NCBI GenBank assembly: GCA_964448135.1
Contig: CAYUVH010000021.1
Coordinates: 39,287 to 103,286 of the forward strand
Reading direction: 5' to 3'
DNA: 64,000 nt
Source of the DNA: CAYUVH01 sp964448135
GTDB taxonomy: Bacteria; Verrucomicrobiota; Verrucomicrobiia; Limisphaerales; UBA8199
The translations under genes and the position numbers were made by a program. Under the pieces are notes generated by a model. That model was not told the DNA's origin. It saw only the letters and a list, made by a program, of their open reading frames with translations, and made no database searches. Positions within the stretch are counted from its first letter, which is position 1. Each line of letters starts with the position of its first letter. Positions 33,401-41,450 of the stretch are shown here, piece by piece.

Positions 33401-33562
33401 CGAAATCCACCGGGGGCGATTCGGGTCCGGTTTCGCGAGCCCGCCGGGGCACCGATCAAATCCGTTACCGTGAACGGAAAACCGTGGCGCAAATTCAATA
33501 GCGAGTGGGTGGAATTGCCGGGAAATATCGGGCGGGCGGACATAATCACCCACTACAGGTAG
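30485..33562 (+). CDS. Secreted glycoside hydrolase-like protein, paralogue of the 14770 protein
   Basis: Start ATG 30485 gives a 1025-residue protein with a hydrophobic signal (LLTTALLCLAGCARLLAA). The LAGC inside could be a lipobox, so it may be a lipoprotein. The N-terminal half is beta-rich; the C-terminal half (about 540-880) is an (alpha/alpha)6-like barrel with EDGGYNQHHGWILWMLAEHY, RFTRDDTWLRQAAPGM and GFSFADG-free helical repeats. It shares short patterns with the 14770-18537 protein, which supports distant paralogy. The catalytic acid cannot be named. It lacks the NPCBM domain of its paralogue. It lies downstream of the GH10 xylanase and probably acts on a plant polysaccharide. Confidence 0.72.
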   Translation: MNPPRLLTTALLCLAGCARLLAAPFDAVPFGNKFAGTNWVGVYWDDPREIHEVAVQFPSGPLRADMIRLEYWGSRWPEQRLPKNSQPGGADVGWMELGNWYTYQWRTADTEMRMDGDKLIFTFRPLNAKEHPNLKDYPADFRYTLKVRIVSSNELPELRNFEVFTDSELQPAAPVRLAWKQRPAGDLKYTAFNGYVLGTENISRLVTRVSVVATTNADPNTFDRTLVTVKNGPETFTFAWEDLKAGPLFLPDFGVAVLPDGDQRSYADVASAQVKAGLKTLYDRVRELPEQTWRAAWAGLPRKKSDIYLPLGLDGGRQRFRLDPDGTVRLRTNDRFLVARPGEDTPRLALEAAPVRFRFGPERRPSFRTLEEESLPICHAAWGINGVRMTETAFVTQLAGTKADGPPPPADATAVFLARIVFTNASATPQTAELPVRYKAAETEGGLTASPGGIWRLGGHARILVGAEGEAVIEENSPVWRWTLKPGETKTVLLKIPYVVLTNSMEEGALAKLDFDAELSAVKSYWHRRLDESARLITPEPMLNEFYRAHAGHLLINCEREPGAELRFARVGSFAYGAYGNESCMMVVDLDRRSYHKEAQECLDGWLKYQGTVALPGDFDSKAGVLYGAGGYEDGGYNQHHGWILWMLAEHYRFTRDDTWLRQAAPGMIAACDWVARQTARTQNRSDLERGLLPAGSLEDIGDWWTWLSTSSYTWRGLDSAAWALEQIHNPEAPRIRRAADDFHEHLIANFKKASERAPVVRLRDGTAVPQIPSYVQRRGRSFGWICQTLEGSMHLLITRALDARSREANWIIKDYEDNLYLSNQYGYTVPNFDEQWFSRGGMSMQACLLFDVEPYLYRDDVKNALRALFNAEAVSYFPDVRMNTEHAAPYFDDWRGDHYKSSDEANACGWLRQLFVREDETNLLIGQAVPREWLHEGKECGMERAATYFGPVNIHYQGGKSEITARLDGPKRNPPGAIRVRFREPAGAPIKSVTVNGKPWRKFNSEWVELPGNIGRADIITHYR

Positions 33563-33586
33563 CCAGCCGGGATTCAATTCCCCCCT

Positions 33587-36457
33587 TTACGCCGGCGAGG
33601 TCCCAGCGATTTTCGCCAGGGCATTTTCGAGCAATTGAATGCGGGTGGGTTTGGTGAGATAGCAAACAAAGCCGGCCGCTTCGCCTTTGGCGATGTCCTC
33701 TTCCATGGCGTACCCGGTCAAAGCGATTCCCTTTAACTCGCGATTCCGGAGGCGAAGTTCATTGATTAATTCTATGCCGGTGCCATCGGGCAACCCGATA
33801 TCCGAAATCAGCACCTGGAACTGCCGGGAATTGGCCAGGGCCTGGGCTTCCTTCATGGAGCCGGCCGTTTCCACCGCATACGCGCGGCTGGTCAACATGC
33901 GGGCCAGGGAGGTGCGCGTGGGCTCGTGATCCTCGACCAAAAGTATTCGGATCGCTTCCCGGCGACCGGCCGGCGCGGCGGTCGGGGCAGCCTGGCCATT
34001 TACAGGTGGGCGCTCGGCGGTTTCGGGGGGCATGGCCGGGAGCCGGATGACAAAGATCGAGCCCTGATTTCGTCCCGCGCTACAGGCTTGAATGGTACCC
34101 GCATGCACCTCCAAAAGCTTGCGTGTGATGGCCAGTCCCAGCCCCAGTCCTCCAAACCGGTGCGACCTTCCCGAGGCGCTGTGTTCGCCTTGCGCAAAGG
34201 CCTCAAAAATGCGGCCCAGCTCCTGGTCCGTCATGCCAATTCCACTGTCGGCAATTTCAATCAGCAATTCGCCGCTGGGTTCCGTGCGGGTCGTGATGCC
34301 GACCTTCCCGCCCGGGGGAGTGAACTTGACCGCGTTCATCAGCACATTCCAAAGCACCTGCTGCAGGCGAACCACATCCCCCCGGACCGTGGATAGCGTG
34401 GCGGAAAACTCGCGGGATAAAATGATCCCCTTGCGAACGACCTCGGCCTGCACTTTGCCGATGGCGTCGTTCAAAGCCTCGTGGGCGTCCACCATCGCCA
34501 TGTCCATCACCAGCTTGCCGTGCGTAATCCGCGTGATATCCAGCAGATCGTCGATCAGCCGGGCCTCCAGCTCGACATTGTTGCGAATGGCGACGAACTT
34601 TTTCCGGATTTCCGCTGGCAGCGCCGGATCCTCGGCCGCCTCGCTGGCCTCCAGGAGCACGGGATTCAGCGGCGTGCGCAATTCATGCGAAAGGGCGGCC
34701 AGAAAATCGTCTTTCGCCCGTGAGGCCTGGACGGCTTCATGGTGCGCCCGTTCCAGTTTTCGTTCCGCCTGTTTTTGTTTGGTGATATCGCGAACGATTT
34801 TTGACGCGCCGATCACCCTGCCTTTGGCGTCCTTGATCGGCGACACCGTGAGCGAAACTTCCATCCGGGTTCCAGCTTTGTGCAGGCGGATGGTCTCATG
34901 AGACTCCAGACCTTCGCCGCGACGAATGCGTTCCAGAATCGATCCCTCGATATTGAGGTATTCCGGCGGCAGCAAAATGGTGATCGGTTTGCCGATCACT
35001 TCCTCCGCCTGGTATCCAAAAAGCCGGCACGCCCCTTGATTCCAACTGGTGATGACGCCATTGAGGTCCTTGCTGATAATCGCGTCATCCGACGACTCGA
35101 CGATGGCCGCCAGCCGGCGCGAGGCTTCCTCGGCGCGCTTGGCTTCGGTGACATCCAAAAGCATGTTTACCGCCCCCACAATTCGCCCGGAGCCATCCCG
35201 AATCGGCTCGGGAAAGGGAGCCACAATCCGCCGCGTTCCGTCGGCGCGTTCGATGATTATTTCCTCTCCGCGCAAGGGCCGGCCCGCTTTTAAACTCAGG
35301 GACATCGGGCTTTGTTCCATCGAAAGGGGCGAGCCATCCGGACGAAACAGGCGGCAACCGCCATCGCCCAGATCGCTGCCAATCTTTGGCTGACGCCCCC
35401 ACAACGTCGTCGCCGCTTCGTTGTAGAGCAGCACGCGTCCCTCCGCATCGGTGGTGTAGACGGCGGTCGGCAGGAAGTTGACCAACTGGCTGTAGCGCTG
35501 CTGGCTCTCCCGCACAGCGGCGTCGCTCAATTTACGTTCGATGGCGATGGCGGCGAGCCGCGCCGCCGATTCGGCCAGTTCCACGTCCTTCGGGCTCGCT
35601 TCTCGCGGCTCGGGATAATACATGGCGAAAGTCCCCAATACCTCCCGGCGCGTGGAAAATATCGGAACCGACCAGCAGGCCCGCAAACCGTTCGCCACCG
35701 CGACTTCCCGATAATTCGCCCATAGTGGGTTCACGGAAATGTCATGGGCGAATACCGCCTGTTTGCGGAACGCCGCCGTCCCGCAGGATCCCGTCCCCTC
35801 CCCTATCGCATGCCCGTCAATGGCCGCCACGTAAGCCGCCGGCAAACCCGGCGCCGCCGCGTGCCGAAGATGAATTCCATCCGCATCCAACAAAAGCACG
35901 GACGCAAAGGTTTGGGTGGTCGATTCCAGCTCCACCTTCCGGACCAGCTCACGAAGCACGTTCTCAAGTGGAGCGTCCTCGGCCACCAACTGGAGCACGC
36001 GCCGGTAGCTTTCGGACGCCGCTTCCGCCCGCTTGCGCTCGGTGGTCAGCCGCGTCGTCCCGCACACCGCGGCCACATTCCCGTCCGCGTCAAAGACCGG
36101 GCTGAAAATATACTCGTGGTAATCCTCAACCCCGCGGGCGTCCTTGAAATAGGTTTCGCCACGGATCGGTTTCCGGCTGGCCACCACTTCCTTGACCTGC
36201 GCCTTGAGTCGCTCGGCGAGCTCCGGCGGATAGTTGAGTTCCAGCGAGCTCTTTCCGGCAATCTCCGCCAGGGATTTCCCCCACAGATCGAGCAACGGTT
36301 TGTTCGCGTAGGTCCAGTTGCCTTCCAGATCAAAAGTATAGGCCAGATCCGTGATGGACGAGAGCGTCGCTTCGAACGACCGCGCCAGGGCCTCGGCCTG
36401 CGCCAGGAGATCGTCGGCGGGAAGAGAAGCATCTGACTTTGTCGCGGGTTTTTTCAT
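33587..36457 (-). CDS. Soluble hybrid histidine kinase (PAS-GAF-PAS-PAS-HisKA-HATPase-REC)
   Basis: The 956-residue protein has no membrane helix. A PAS domain (about 30-140) with YTFDLEGNWTYANKPL is followed by a PAC-like TYFKDARGVEDYHEYI, then a GAF domain (about 160-310, LLLDADGIHLRHAAAPGLP), a PAS domain (about 325-440) and a third PAS (about 450-560, FGYQAEEVIGKPITILLPPE). The HisKA histidine is in ALSHELRTPLNP near 590; the ATP site has MNAVKFTPPGGKVG, DSGIGMTDQELG and GGLGLGLAITRKLLE. A C-terminal receiver domain has ISDIGLPDGTG near 884. The partner output protein is not next to it, so its targets are unknown. It faces the secreted glycosidase gene at 30485 with 24 bases between stops. 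Confidence 0.92.
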   Translation of the reverse strand: MKKPATKSDASLPADDLLAQAEALARSFEATLSSITDLAYTFDLEGNWTYANKPLLDLWGKSLAEIAGKSSLELNYPPELAERLKAQVKEVVASRKPIRGETYFKDARGVEDYHEYIFSPVFDADGNVAAVCGTTRLTTERKRAEAASESYRRVLQLVAEDAPLENVLRELVRKVELESTTQTFASVLLLDADGIHLRHAAAPGLPAAYVAAIDGHAIGEGTGSCGTAAFRKQAVFAHDISVNPLWANYREVAVANGLRACWSVPIFSTRREVLGTFAMYYPEPREASPKDVELAESAARLAAIAIERKLSDAAVRESQQRYSQLVNFLPTAVYTTDAEGRVLLYNEAATTLWGRQPKIGSDLGDGGCRLFRPDGSPLSMEQSPMSLSLKAGRPLRGEEIIIERADGTRRIVAPFPEPIRDGSGRIVGAVNMLLDVTEAKRAEEASRRLAAIVESSDDAIISKDLNGVITSWNQGACRLFGYQAEEVIGKPITILLPPEYLNIEGSILERIRRGEGLESHETIRLHKAGTRMEVSLTVSPIKDAKGRVIGASKIVRDITKQKQAERKLERAHHEAVQASRAKDDFLAALSHELRTPLNPVLLEASEAAEDPALPAEIRKKFVAIRNNVELEARLIDDLLDITRITHGKLVMDMAMVDAHEALNDAIGKVQAEVVRKGIILSREFSATLSTVRGDVVRLQQVLWNVLMNAVKFTPPGGKVGITTRTEPSGELLIEIADSGIGMTDQELGRIFEAFAQGEHSASGRSHRFGGLGLGLAITRKLLEVHAGTIQACSAGRNQGSIFVIRLPAMPPETAERPPVNGQAAPTAAPAGRREAIRILLVEDHEPTRTSLARMLTSRAYAVETAGSMKEAQALANSRQFQVLISDIGLPDGTGIELINELRLRNRELKGIALTGYAMEEDIAKGEAAGFVCYLTKPTRIQLLENALAKIAGTSPA

Positions 36458-37044
36458 TTCTCAACCCTCGACCGGGATCGCTGCCTCGGTCGTTGTGGGA
36501 AAAACATGGAGCGGGGTGACACTGGTATTGTCATCAACCGGAATTGCAAGCGAGCGTTTCCCGTTGACGGGCCTTGAAGTTACACGCGGGCTGCGGGGAA
36601 TTCAAACCCATTGTACGGGCCCATGGCCGCCAAAATCAGCGTGTTTTGCTCTGTTGGGATGATTGCAGTTTGCCATGCGAAAACATTGAACGCTGCGGGG
36701 CAATTGATTGTCCAAACCATACACTGCCCCGGACGAGGCTTGGGTCCAGTCGGCTTCTATTTCCAGATTTGTGTCGCACAGAGGGTGGTTTTACTAGAGG
36801 GTGTGTTCTACATCAAGGGGTGCGATTTACGGAGGCAAGGAAATGGGCCCCACGCCAGACGGTAGTACGGGCGGGTTTTTGTCTATGGGCTGTTCACCCC
36901 ATAGACAAGAAGGAGGGTTTGCTATTCAAAGTATGATTGGCGGAAGGAAACGCACAGTGGCGGGGGTGCGTCGGATGAGCTGTCGACCAAAATGGCGACC
37001 AGCGGGTCCACATTTTTAAATTTGAAATATTTTACGATTTTACG
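36458..37044. other. 587-base gene-free stretch upstream of the desaturase
   Basis: No convincing gene lies here; several short plus-strand open frames have no RBS or recognisable product. Near its right end is a perfect 11-base inverted repeat (36879-36908). The last 30 bases before the desaturase ATG are A+T-rich ('tttttaaatttgaaatattt'), which is unusual for this DNA and may be promoter or UP-element-like sequence. Confidence 0.5.
36879..36908. promoter_or_regulatory. Perfect 11-base inverted repeat with 8-base loop
   Basis: TTGTCTATGGG at 36879-36889 and CCCATAGACAA at 36898-36908 can pair exactly. The element is 136 bases upstream of the desaturase start. It is not followed by a T-run on either strand, so an operator or an mRNA 5' structure is more likely than a terminator. 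I cannot say which protein or signal acts on it. Confidence 0.5.
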
Positions 37045-38043
37045 ATGAGAACCGGACGGGAACTGATTATTGCCACCAAGCAATATGCTGAAGATTTTAC
37101 GGCGAAAAGCTGGTGGTGCATCCTGTCCACCCTCGTTTTGCTCCTGGTCGCCCTGGCGGGGACGCATTGGAACCTGCACCCCGTCACTGCGGGAGTCTGC
37201 AGCGTGCTGAGCGGGCTGTTGATCCTGCGGATGTTCGTGATTTATCACGATCAACAGCATCACGCCATTCTGCCGCGATCGCGCCTCGCGGAAATCCTGA
37301 TGCGGGGGGTGGGCATTCTGACCTTGAACCCGAGCAGCATCTGGCGCAGCTCCCACAGCCATCATCACAATCACAATTCCAAGTTGCGCGGCTCCCATAT
37401 CGGGTCGTACCCGATCATGACCCGGGGCCAGTATCTCCGATCGTCGGGCTGGACGCGTTTCAAGTATCTCTCACTGCGGCACCCCCTGACGATGATGGCC
37501 GGCTACTTCGTGATGTTCATGTACGGAATGTGCCTCCGGCCCTTCCTGAATGATCCCCGGAAACACTTCGATTGCCTGATCGCATTGCTGCTGCACGCCG
37601 GCATCGGCGTGGCCTTGACGCTGGCCTGGGGCTGGCCGGCCCTGCTGCTGACCCAGACCATCCCGATGCTGATCGCCAGCGGCATCGGCTCGTATCTCTT
37701 CTACGCCCAGCACAATTTCCCCGGCGTTTCGTTCAACGACCGGTCCGGGTGGACTTATGAAAAGGCCGCGATGGAGTCCTCAAGCTTCATGAAAACCAAT
37801 CCGATCATGGCGTGGTTTACGGCCAACATCGGCTATCATCACATTCATCATCTGAATTCCCGCATCCCGTTTTACCGGCTGCCGGAAGCGCTGCGCGGCA
37901 TGCCCGAACTCCAGGCCGCGAAAACGACTTCGCTCAAACCGGCGGAGATACTCCGCTGCCTGCGGTTGAAGGTTTGGGACGTTGAAACCCAACGCATGAT
38001 CGGCCTGCGCCAGCTGCGCGCCAGCCTCCCGGCCGGAAGTTAA
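37045..38043 (+). CDS. Membrane fatty acid desaturase family protein
   Basis: The 332-residue protein has three histidine boxes of the membrane di-iron desaturase/hydroxylase superfamily: HDQQHH near 68-73, HSHHHNH near 104-110, and HHIHH near 265-269. Four to six hydrophobic helices are visible (LSTLVLLLVALAGTH and LRHPLTMMAGYFVMFMYG among them). The family introduces double bonds, or sometimes hydroxyl groups, in acyl chains using oxygen and an electron donor. The substrate could be a membrane lipid fatty acid or a carotenoid-like compound. It is followed 28 bases later by lpxD, so envelope lipid modification is a reasonable context. Confidence 0.85.
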   Translation: MRTGRELIIATKQYAEDFTAKSWWCILSTLVLLLVALAGTHWNLHPVTAGVCSVLSGLLILRMFVIYHDQQHHAILPRSRLAEILMRGVGILTLNPSSIWRSSHSHHHNHNSKLRGSHIGSYPIMTRGQYLRSSGWTRFKYLSLRHPLTMMAGYFVMFMYGMCLRPFLNDPRKHFDCLIALLLHAGIGVALTLAWGWPALLLTQTIPMLIASGIGSYLFYAQHNFPGVSFNDRSGWTYEKAAMESSSFMKTNPIMAWFTANIGYHHIHHLNSRIPFYRLPEALRGMPELQAAKTTSLKPAEILRCLRLKVWDVETQRMIGLRQLRASLPAGS

Positions 38044-38071
38044 TCACCACCCCTCCTTTAATCCCAATTAC

Positions 38072-39112
38072 ATGCAAACCTTCACCGCGGCTCAAATCGC
38101 CGAACGCGTCCAGGGCGAAGTCTTTGGCGACGGCTCCATCCCGCTTTCGGGAGTGGCATCCGCCGACCATGCCCAGGCGGGCGATCTCACCTTTGCCGAA
38201 AAGGCGGAATATTTTGTGGCGGCCGAACAGAGCGCGGCCTCGGCGGTGCTGGTTTCCGGCAGCTTCACCTCCAGCACGAAGGTTGTAATTCGCGTGCCCA
38301 GCGCGCGCGTCGCGGTGGCAAGGTTGCTGCCCGTTTTTTATCCGCCGGACCAGCTTCCGCCCGGCGTTCATCCGAGCGCGACCATTGACCCGTCGGCCCG
38401 GGTTGACGCGACGGCGCATATCGGGCCCAACTGCGTGATCGGCGCCGGCGTGCAAATCGGCGCGCGGTCGGTGTTGATGGGCGGAAATTATATCGGGCGC
38501 GATACCAGCCTCGGCGAGGACGTCCGTTTGTTTCCGAACGTCGTCCTCTACCACCAGACGGTGATCGGCAATCGCGTGGTGATTCACGCCGGCACGGTGA
38601 TCGGCTCGGACGGCTACGGTTATGTTTTTGACGAAGGCCGGCATTGCAAGGTCCTGCAGGTGGGCAACGTCGTCATTCACGACGACGTCGAGATCGGTGC
38701 CAACTCGGCGATTGATCGCGCCGCGCTGCGGTCCACGGTGATCGGCGCCGGAACCAAGATAGACAATCTCGTGCACGTGGCGCACAACGTGGTGATGGGC
38801 CGCCATTGCCTGGTGATGGGCCAGGTCGGCTTCGCCGGCAGCACGCAACTCGGCGACTATGTGGTCATCGCATCGCAGGCCGGCATAGCGGGGCATTTAA
38901 AACTTGGCGATCAAGCCATGGTCGGCGCCAAATCCGGCGTGATGCGCGACATACCCGCCGGCGGAAAAGTCCTGGGCCTGCCCGCGGCGCCGGACAAACA
39001 GGCCAAGCGTCAAATGATCGCCGTGCAGCAATTGCCGGAAATGGTCCGCCGCCTCCGTGACCTGGAGAAGCAGGTCGGGGAACTGACGGCGAAACTGGCG
39101 GCTCAGACGTGA
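38072..39112 (+). CDS. lpxD: UDP-3-O-acylglucosamine N-acyltransferase
   Basis: The 346-residue protein has the LpxD layout: an N-terminal uridine-binding domain (MQTFTAAQIAERVQGEVFGD, then LTFAEKAEYF), a left-handed beta-helix of hexapeptide repeats from about 105 to 320 and a C-terminal helix. The catalytic histidine is in the HVAHNVVMGRHCL segment. It transfers a hydroxyacyl chain from ACP to the amino group of UDP-3-O-acyl-glucosamine in lipid A synthesis, which indicates an outer membrane with LPS. The coiled C-terminal end (MVRRLRDLEKQVGELTAKLA) is typical. Confidence 0.95.
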   Translation: MQTFTAAQIAERVQGEVFGDGSIPLSGVASADHAQAGDLTFAEKAEYFVAAEQSAASAVLVSGSFTSSTKVVIRVPSARVAVARLLPVFYPPDQLPPGVHPSATIDPSARVDATAHIGPNCVIGAGVQIGARSVLMGGNYIGRDTSLGEDVRLFPNVVLYHQTVIGNRVVIHAGTVIGSDGYGYVFDEGRHCKVLQVGNVVIHDDVEIGANSAIDRAALRSTVIGAGTKIDNLVHVAHNVVMGRHCLVMGQVGFAGSTQLGDYVVIASQAGIAGHLKLGDQAMVGAKSGVMRDIPAGGKVLGLPAAPDKQAKRQMIAVQQLPEMVRRLRDLEKQVGELTAKLAAQT

Positions 39113-39164
39113 AGTCTTAGCCACCTCGACCCCGGCTCAGTATGCCTGCGATCAGGCGTAGGGA

Positions 39165-39527
39165 TTATCGCGACAGCAAGCGAAATATCAGCCGTATCCA
39201 CGCTGCCAAAACGCCAAGACAGCCAATTGCTGAAATCAAGCGCATTTGGAGAAGCCAGGCGCGACACTTTGGACTGGCGGCGATCCACCCCGGTGTCCTG
39301 AATAACCAGCGGATTTGAACTCGCTTATTTGCACTGTCGCCAGCCCAAGAGCCTGCCGGCCCAGCGCCCCCGAAAACGCCGAAAATGCCGATTGGCTTAC
39401 CATCGCGCTCCCACTCTTCACGATGGTGCTCTTTTTCCCATCGGACGAGGCGGTCAAACACCCACAATCCATAAATAATGACGACGAAGGCACCAACTAT
39501 GAACAGAATGATGAGCGGTGTTGGCAT
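39165..39527 (-). CDS. Small membrane protein, unknown
   Basis: The 120-residue protein has an N-terminal membrane helix (PLIILFIVGAFVVIIYGLWV), a basic hydrophilic stretch and a second hydrophobic segment near the C-terminus (LISAIGCLGVLAAWIRLIF). No family is recognised. It is single, on the minus strand, 52 bases from the lpxD end, so it converges with lpxD. Codon composition is a little poorer in G+C than its neighbours. It could be real or a chance frame; the two hydrophobic ends are in its favour. Confidence 0.45.
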   Translation of the reverse strand: MPTPLIILFIVGAFVVIIYGLWVFDRLVRWEKEHHREEWERDGKPIGIFGVFGGAGPAGSWAGDSANKRVQIRWLFRTPGWIAASPKCRAWLLQMRLISAIGCLGVLAAWIRLIFRLLSR

Positions 39528-39785
39528 AGAACTTTTGCGGGTTTAATATACGACTACACCTTCACAGATTAGAATTCTAAAGGACTCGCCCGACGAACTT
39601 CCTCACCGAATCACGCACGCACCAAGTGTCATCCTGCGCGCCTCAAGATGGGAGTAATGAGTTCAGTGGCGACGGCTCAATCCGTGTAAGCGGAACTGCG
39701 TGACTAAATTGTAATCTTCCGTTCATCAGGCTTTCATGCGTTCTTGTTGTAGTGGAGCCGCAATAGCTTTAACGAACAACCACCT

Positions 39786-41399
39786 ATGATAAATCGGAAC
39801 CAATGGCTGAGGATCACGACGGGCCTGGCGATATTCGCGATAAGCTGCGCGGCTGCGAGCCGGGCTTGGGCGGGCGATACACTGAAGTGGGAACAGGTCC
39901 CCAAGGCGGTACAAGCCACCGTCCTGGCCAACGGCGGCGTGGCGGGTCAATCCGTGGACAAGGAAGGCGCGGCCGACAGCGTCGGCGGGAAGACCGTTTA
40001 CGAAGCGCCGGTGAAAGGCAAAAGCGGCAAATCGGTGGACTTGGTGATCACGGAGGACGGCAAGCTGGTTGAGATCAAGGGCGATGACGCCGCCGATGCC
40101 TCCGCGGAAAAAGCCGCGCAAGCGAAGTTGATTCTCGAGGGCGTGAAGTTCAGCCATCCGCGCGAGATCAACCATCCCTATCTGCCCATCGCCAATTTGA
40201 AGCAGGACATCATCGAGGGCACGGAGGAAGGGAAGAAGGTCCGGGTGGAGCGCACGTTGAAACCGGACATACACAAAACTTTCACGATCAATGGGCAAGC
40301 CGTCGAAAGCCTGGTGTACGAGGATCGGGCTTTTATCAATGGCAAGCTGGAGGAAGTGGCGATTGATTATTTCGCCCAGGACGACGCGGGCACCGTTTAT
40401 TATCTCGGCGAGGAGGTGACTGATTACGATGAGAGCGGCAAGGAGCTGCCTTCGGGAAAGGCGGAATCGTGGATGCTGGGCGTGGATACCCAGGTGCCCG
40501 GCGTCGTGATGCCGGCCAACCCCAAGGTGGGCGACAAGTTCAAATGTGAGGATGTGTCCAAGGACATCAACGAAAGCGATGAAATTGTCGGCGTGGGCGA
40601 AACGGTAACCGTGCCCGCAGGTACTTTCTCGGATTGTCTGCGGGTGAAGGAGATGCTGGCCGACGGCACAATCGAGTACAAGTGGTATGCCAAAGGCATC
40701 GGCGCCGTGCGGGAGATGCCGTCCAACGGCGACGAACAATTGATTTCCCATAACGGCGCTCCAGCGCAAAAAGCTTCCGGCAAGCGCGCCGCCGCTCCGG
40801 CCGCCGGGGAGCAGGAGGCCTTGAAGAAAGCGGACGAGGTCGGCCACCCCGGCACGAGCGCAAATCCGACATCGGCTGAAGTGGCCGCGTGGGTGGTCGA
40901 TTACAAGGCGGCGCATCCGGGGCACGGCGGCAAGGATTGGGACATCAACAACAAGACCGCGGCCGAGATCGCCGCCGATCTCCAACTCAAACGCTTATTC
41001 GATCTCTGTGGTCCGGACCAGCGGCCGGTCATTCCCGCGCTCGCGTGGGAATACGGCGGTAAAGATCATCAGTGGATCAATCCGGCTGCCTCCGCTTTGG
41101 TGTATTGCGTTTATGTTCCAGTGAAGCCCAACTCCGAGCATTGGAAATATGACAAGGCGACCGATCACGTGTCCGCGGATGTGTATGTGAAGTTCCCGGA
41201 CCAGAATCCCTGCAAGAATGAAACCGGCGCCGCCCAGGTGATGTCCTGCCTCGGTGATCGCAGCAACATCGAAATCCTGGTAGACACCGCCAGCCTTAAT
41301 GACGGAAAAGCCGCCGGACTTTCACTGGCCGAGGCTTCGACGGATTTGTATTTGATCCAGCCGGACGGCAAACGCGTGCTCTTGTATCAGGGCAAGTAG
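39786..41399 (+). CDS. Secreted protein of unknown function with PepSY-like repeats
   Basis: The 537-residue product has a signal peptide (GLAIFAISCAAASRAWA) and then a short DTLKWEQVPKAVQATVLANG block like the start of PepSY-like or YpeB-like domains. The middle (about 115-335) has a beta-rich domain that contains VGVGETVTVPAGTFSDCLRVKE and EYKWYAKGIGAVRE, a pattern seen in many exported proteins of unknown function. An Ala/Lys-rich linker (around 340) separates it from a C-terminal part (365-537). The family cannot be named. Neighbours on both sides are envelope genes, so a periplasmic or outer-membrane role is likely. Confidence 0.65.
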   Translation: MINRNQWLRITTGLAIFAISCAAASRAWAGDTLKWEQVPKAVQATVLANGGVAGQSVDKEGAADSVGGKTVYEAPVKGKSGKSVDLVITEDGKLVEIKGDDAADASAEKAAQAKLILEGVKFSHPREINHPYLPIANLKQDIIEGTEEGKKVRVERTLKPDIHKTFTINGQAVESLVYEDRAFINGKLEEVAIDYFAQDDAGTVYYLGEEVTDYDESGKELPSGKAESWMLGVDTQVPGVVMPANPKVGDKFKCEDVSKDINESDEIVGVGETVTVPAGTFSDCLRVKEMLADGTIEYKWYAKGIGAVREMPSNGDEQLISHNGAPAQKASGKRAAAPAAGEQEALKKADEVGHPGTSANPTSAEVAAWVVDYKAAHPGHGGKDWDINNKTAAEIAADLQLKRLFDLCGPDQRPVIPALAWEYGGKDHQWINPAASALVYCVYVPVKPNSEHWKYDKATDHVSADVYVKFPDQNPCKNETGAAQVMSCLGDRSNIEILVDTASLNDGKAAGLSLAEASTDLYLIQPDGKRVLLYQGK

Positions 41400-41450
41400 C
41401 CTGGCGAGGGGCGAAAGGCGGACGGAGGCCTGAATCTTCCGGCAACCGGA

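Noticed and set aside
36351..36936. Short plus-strand open frames in the gene-free stretch before the desaturase
   Set aside because: They lack ribosome-binding sites and recognisable content; one overlaps the start of the histidine kinase on the opposite strand.
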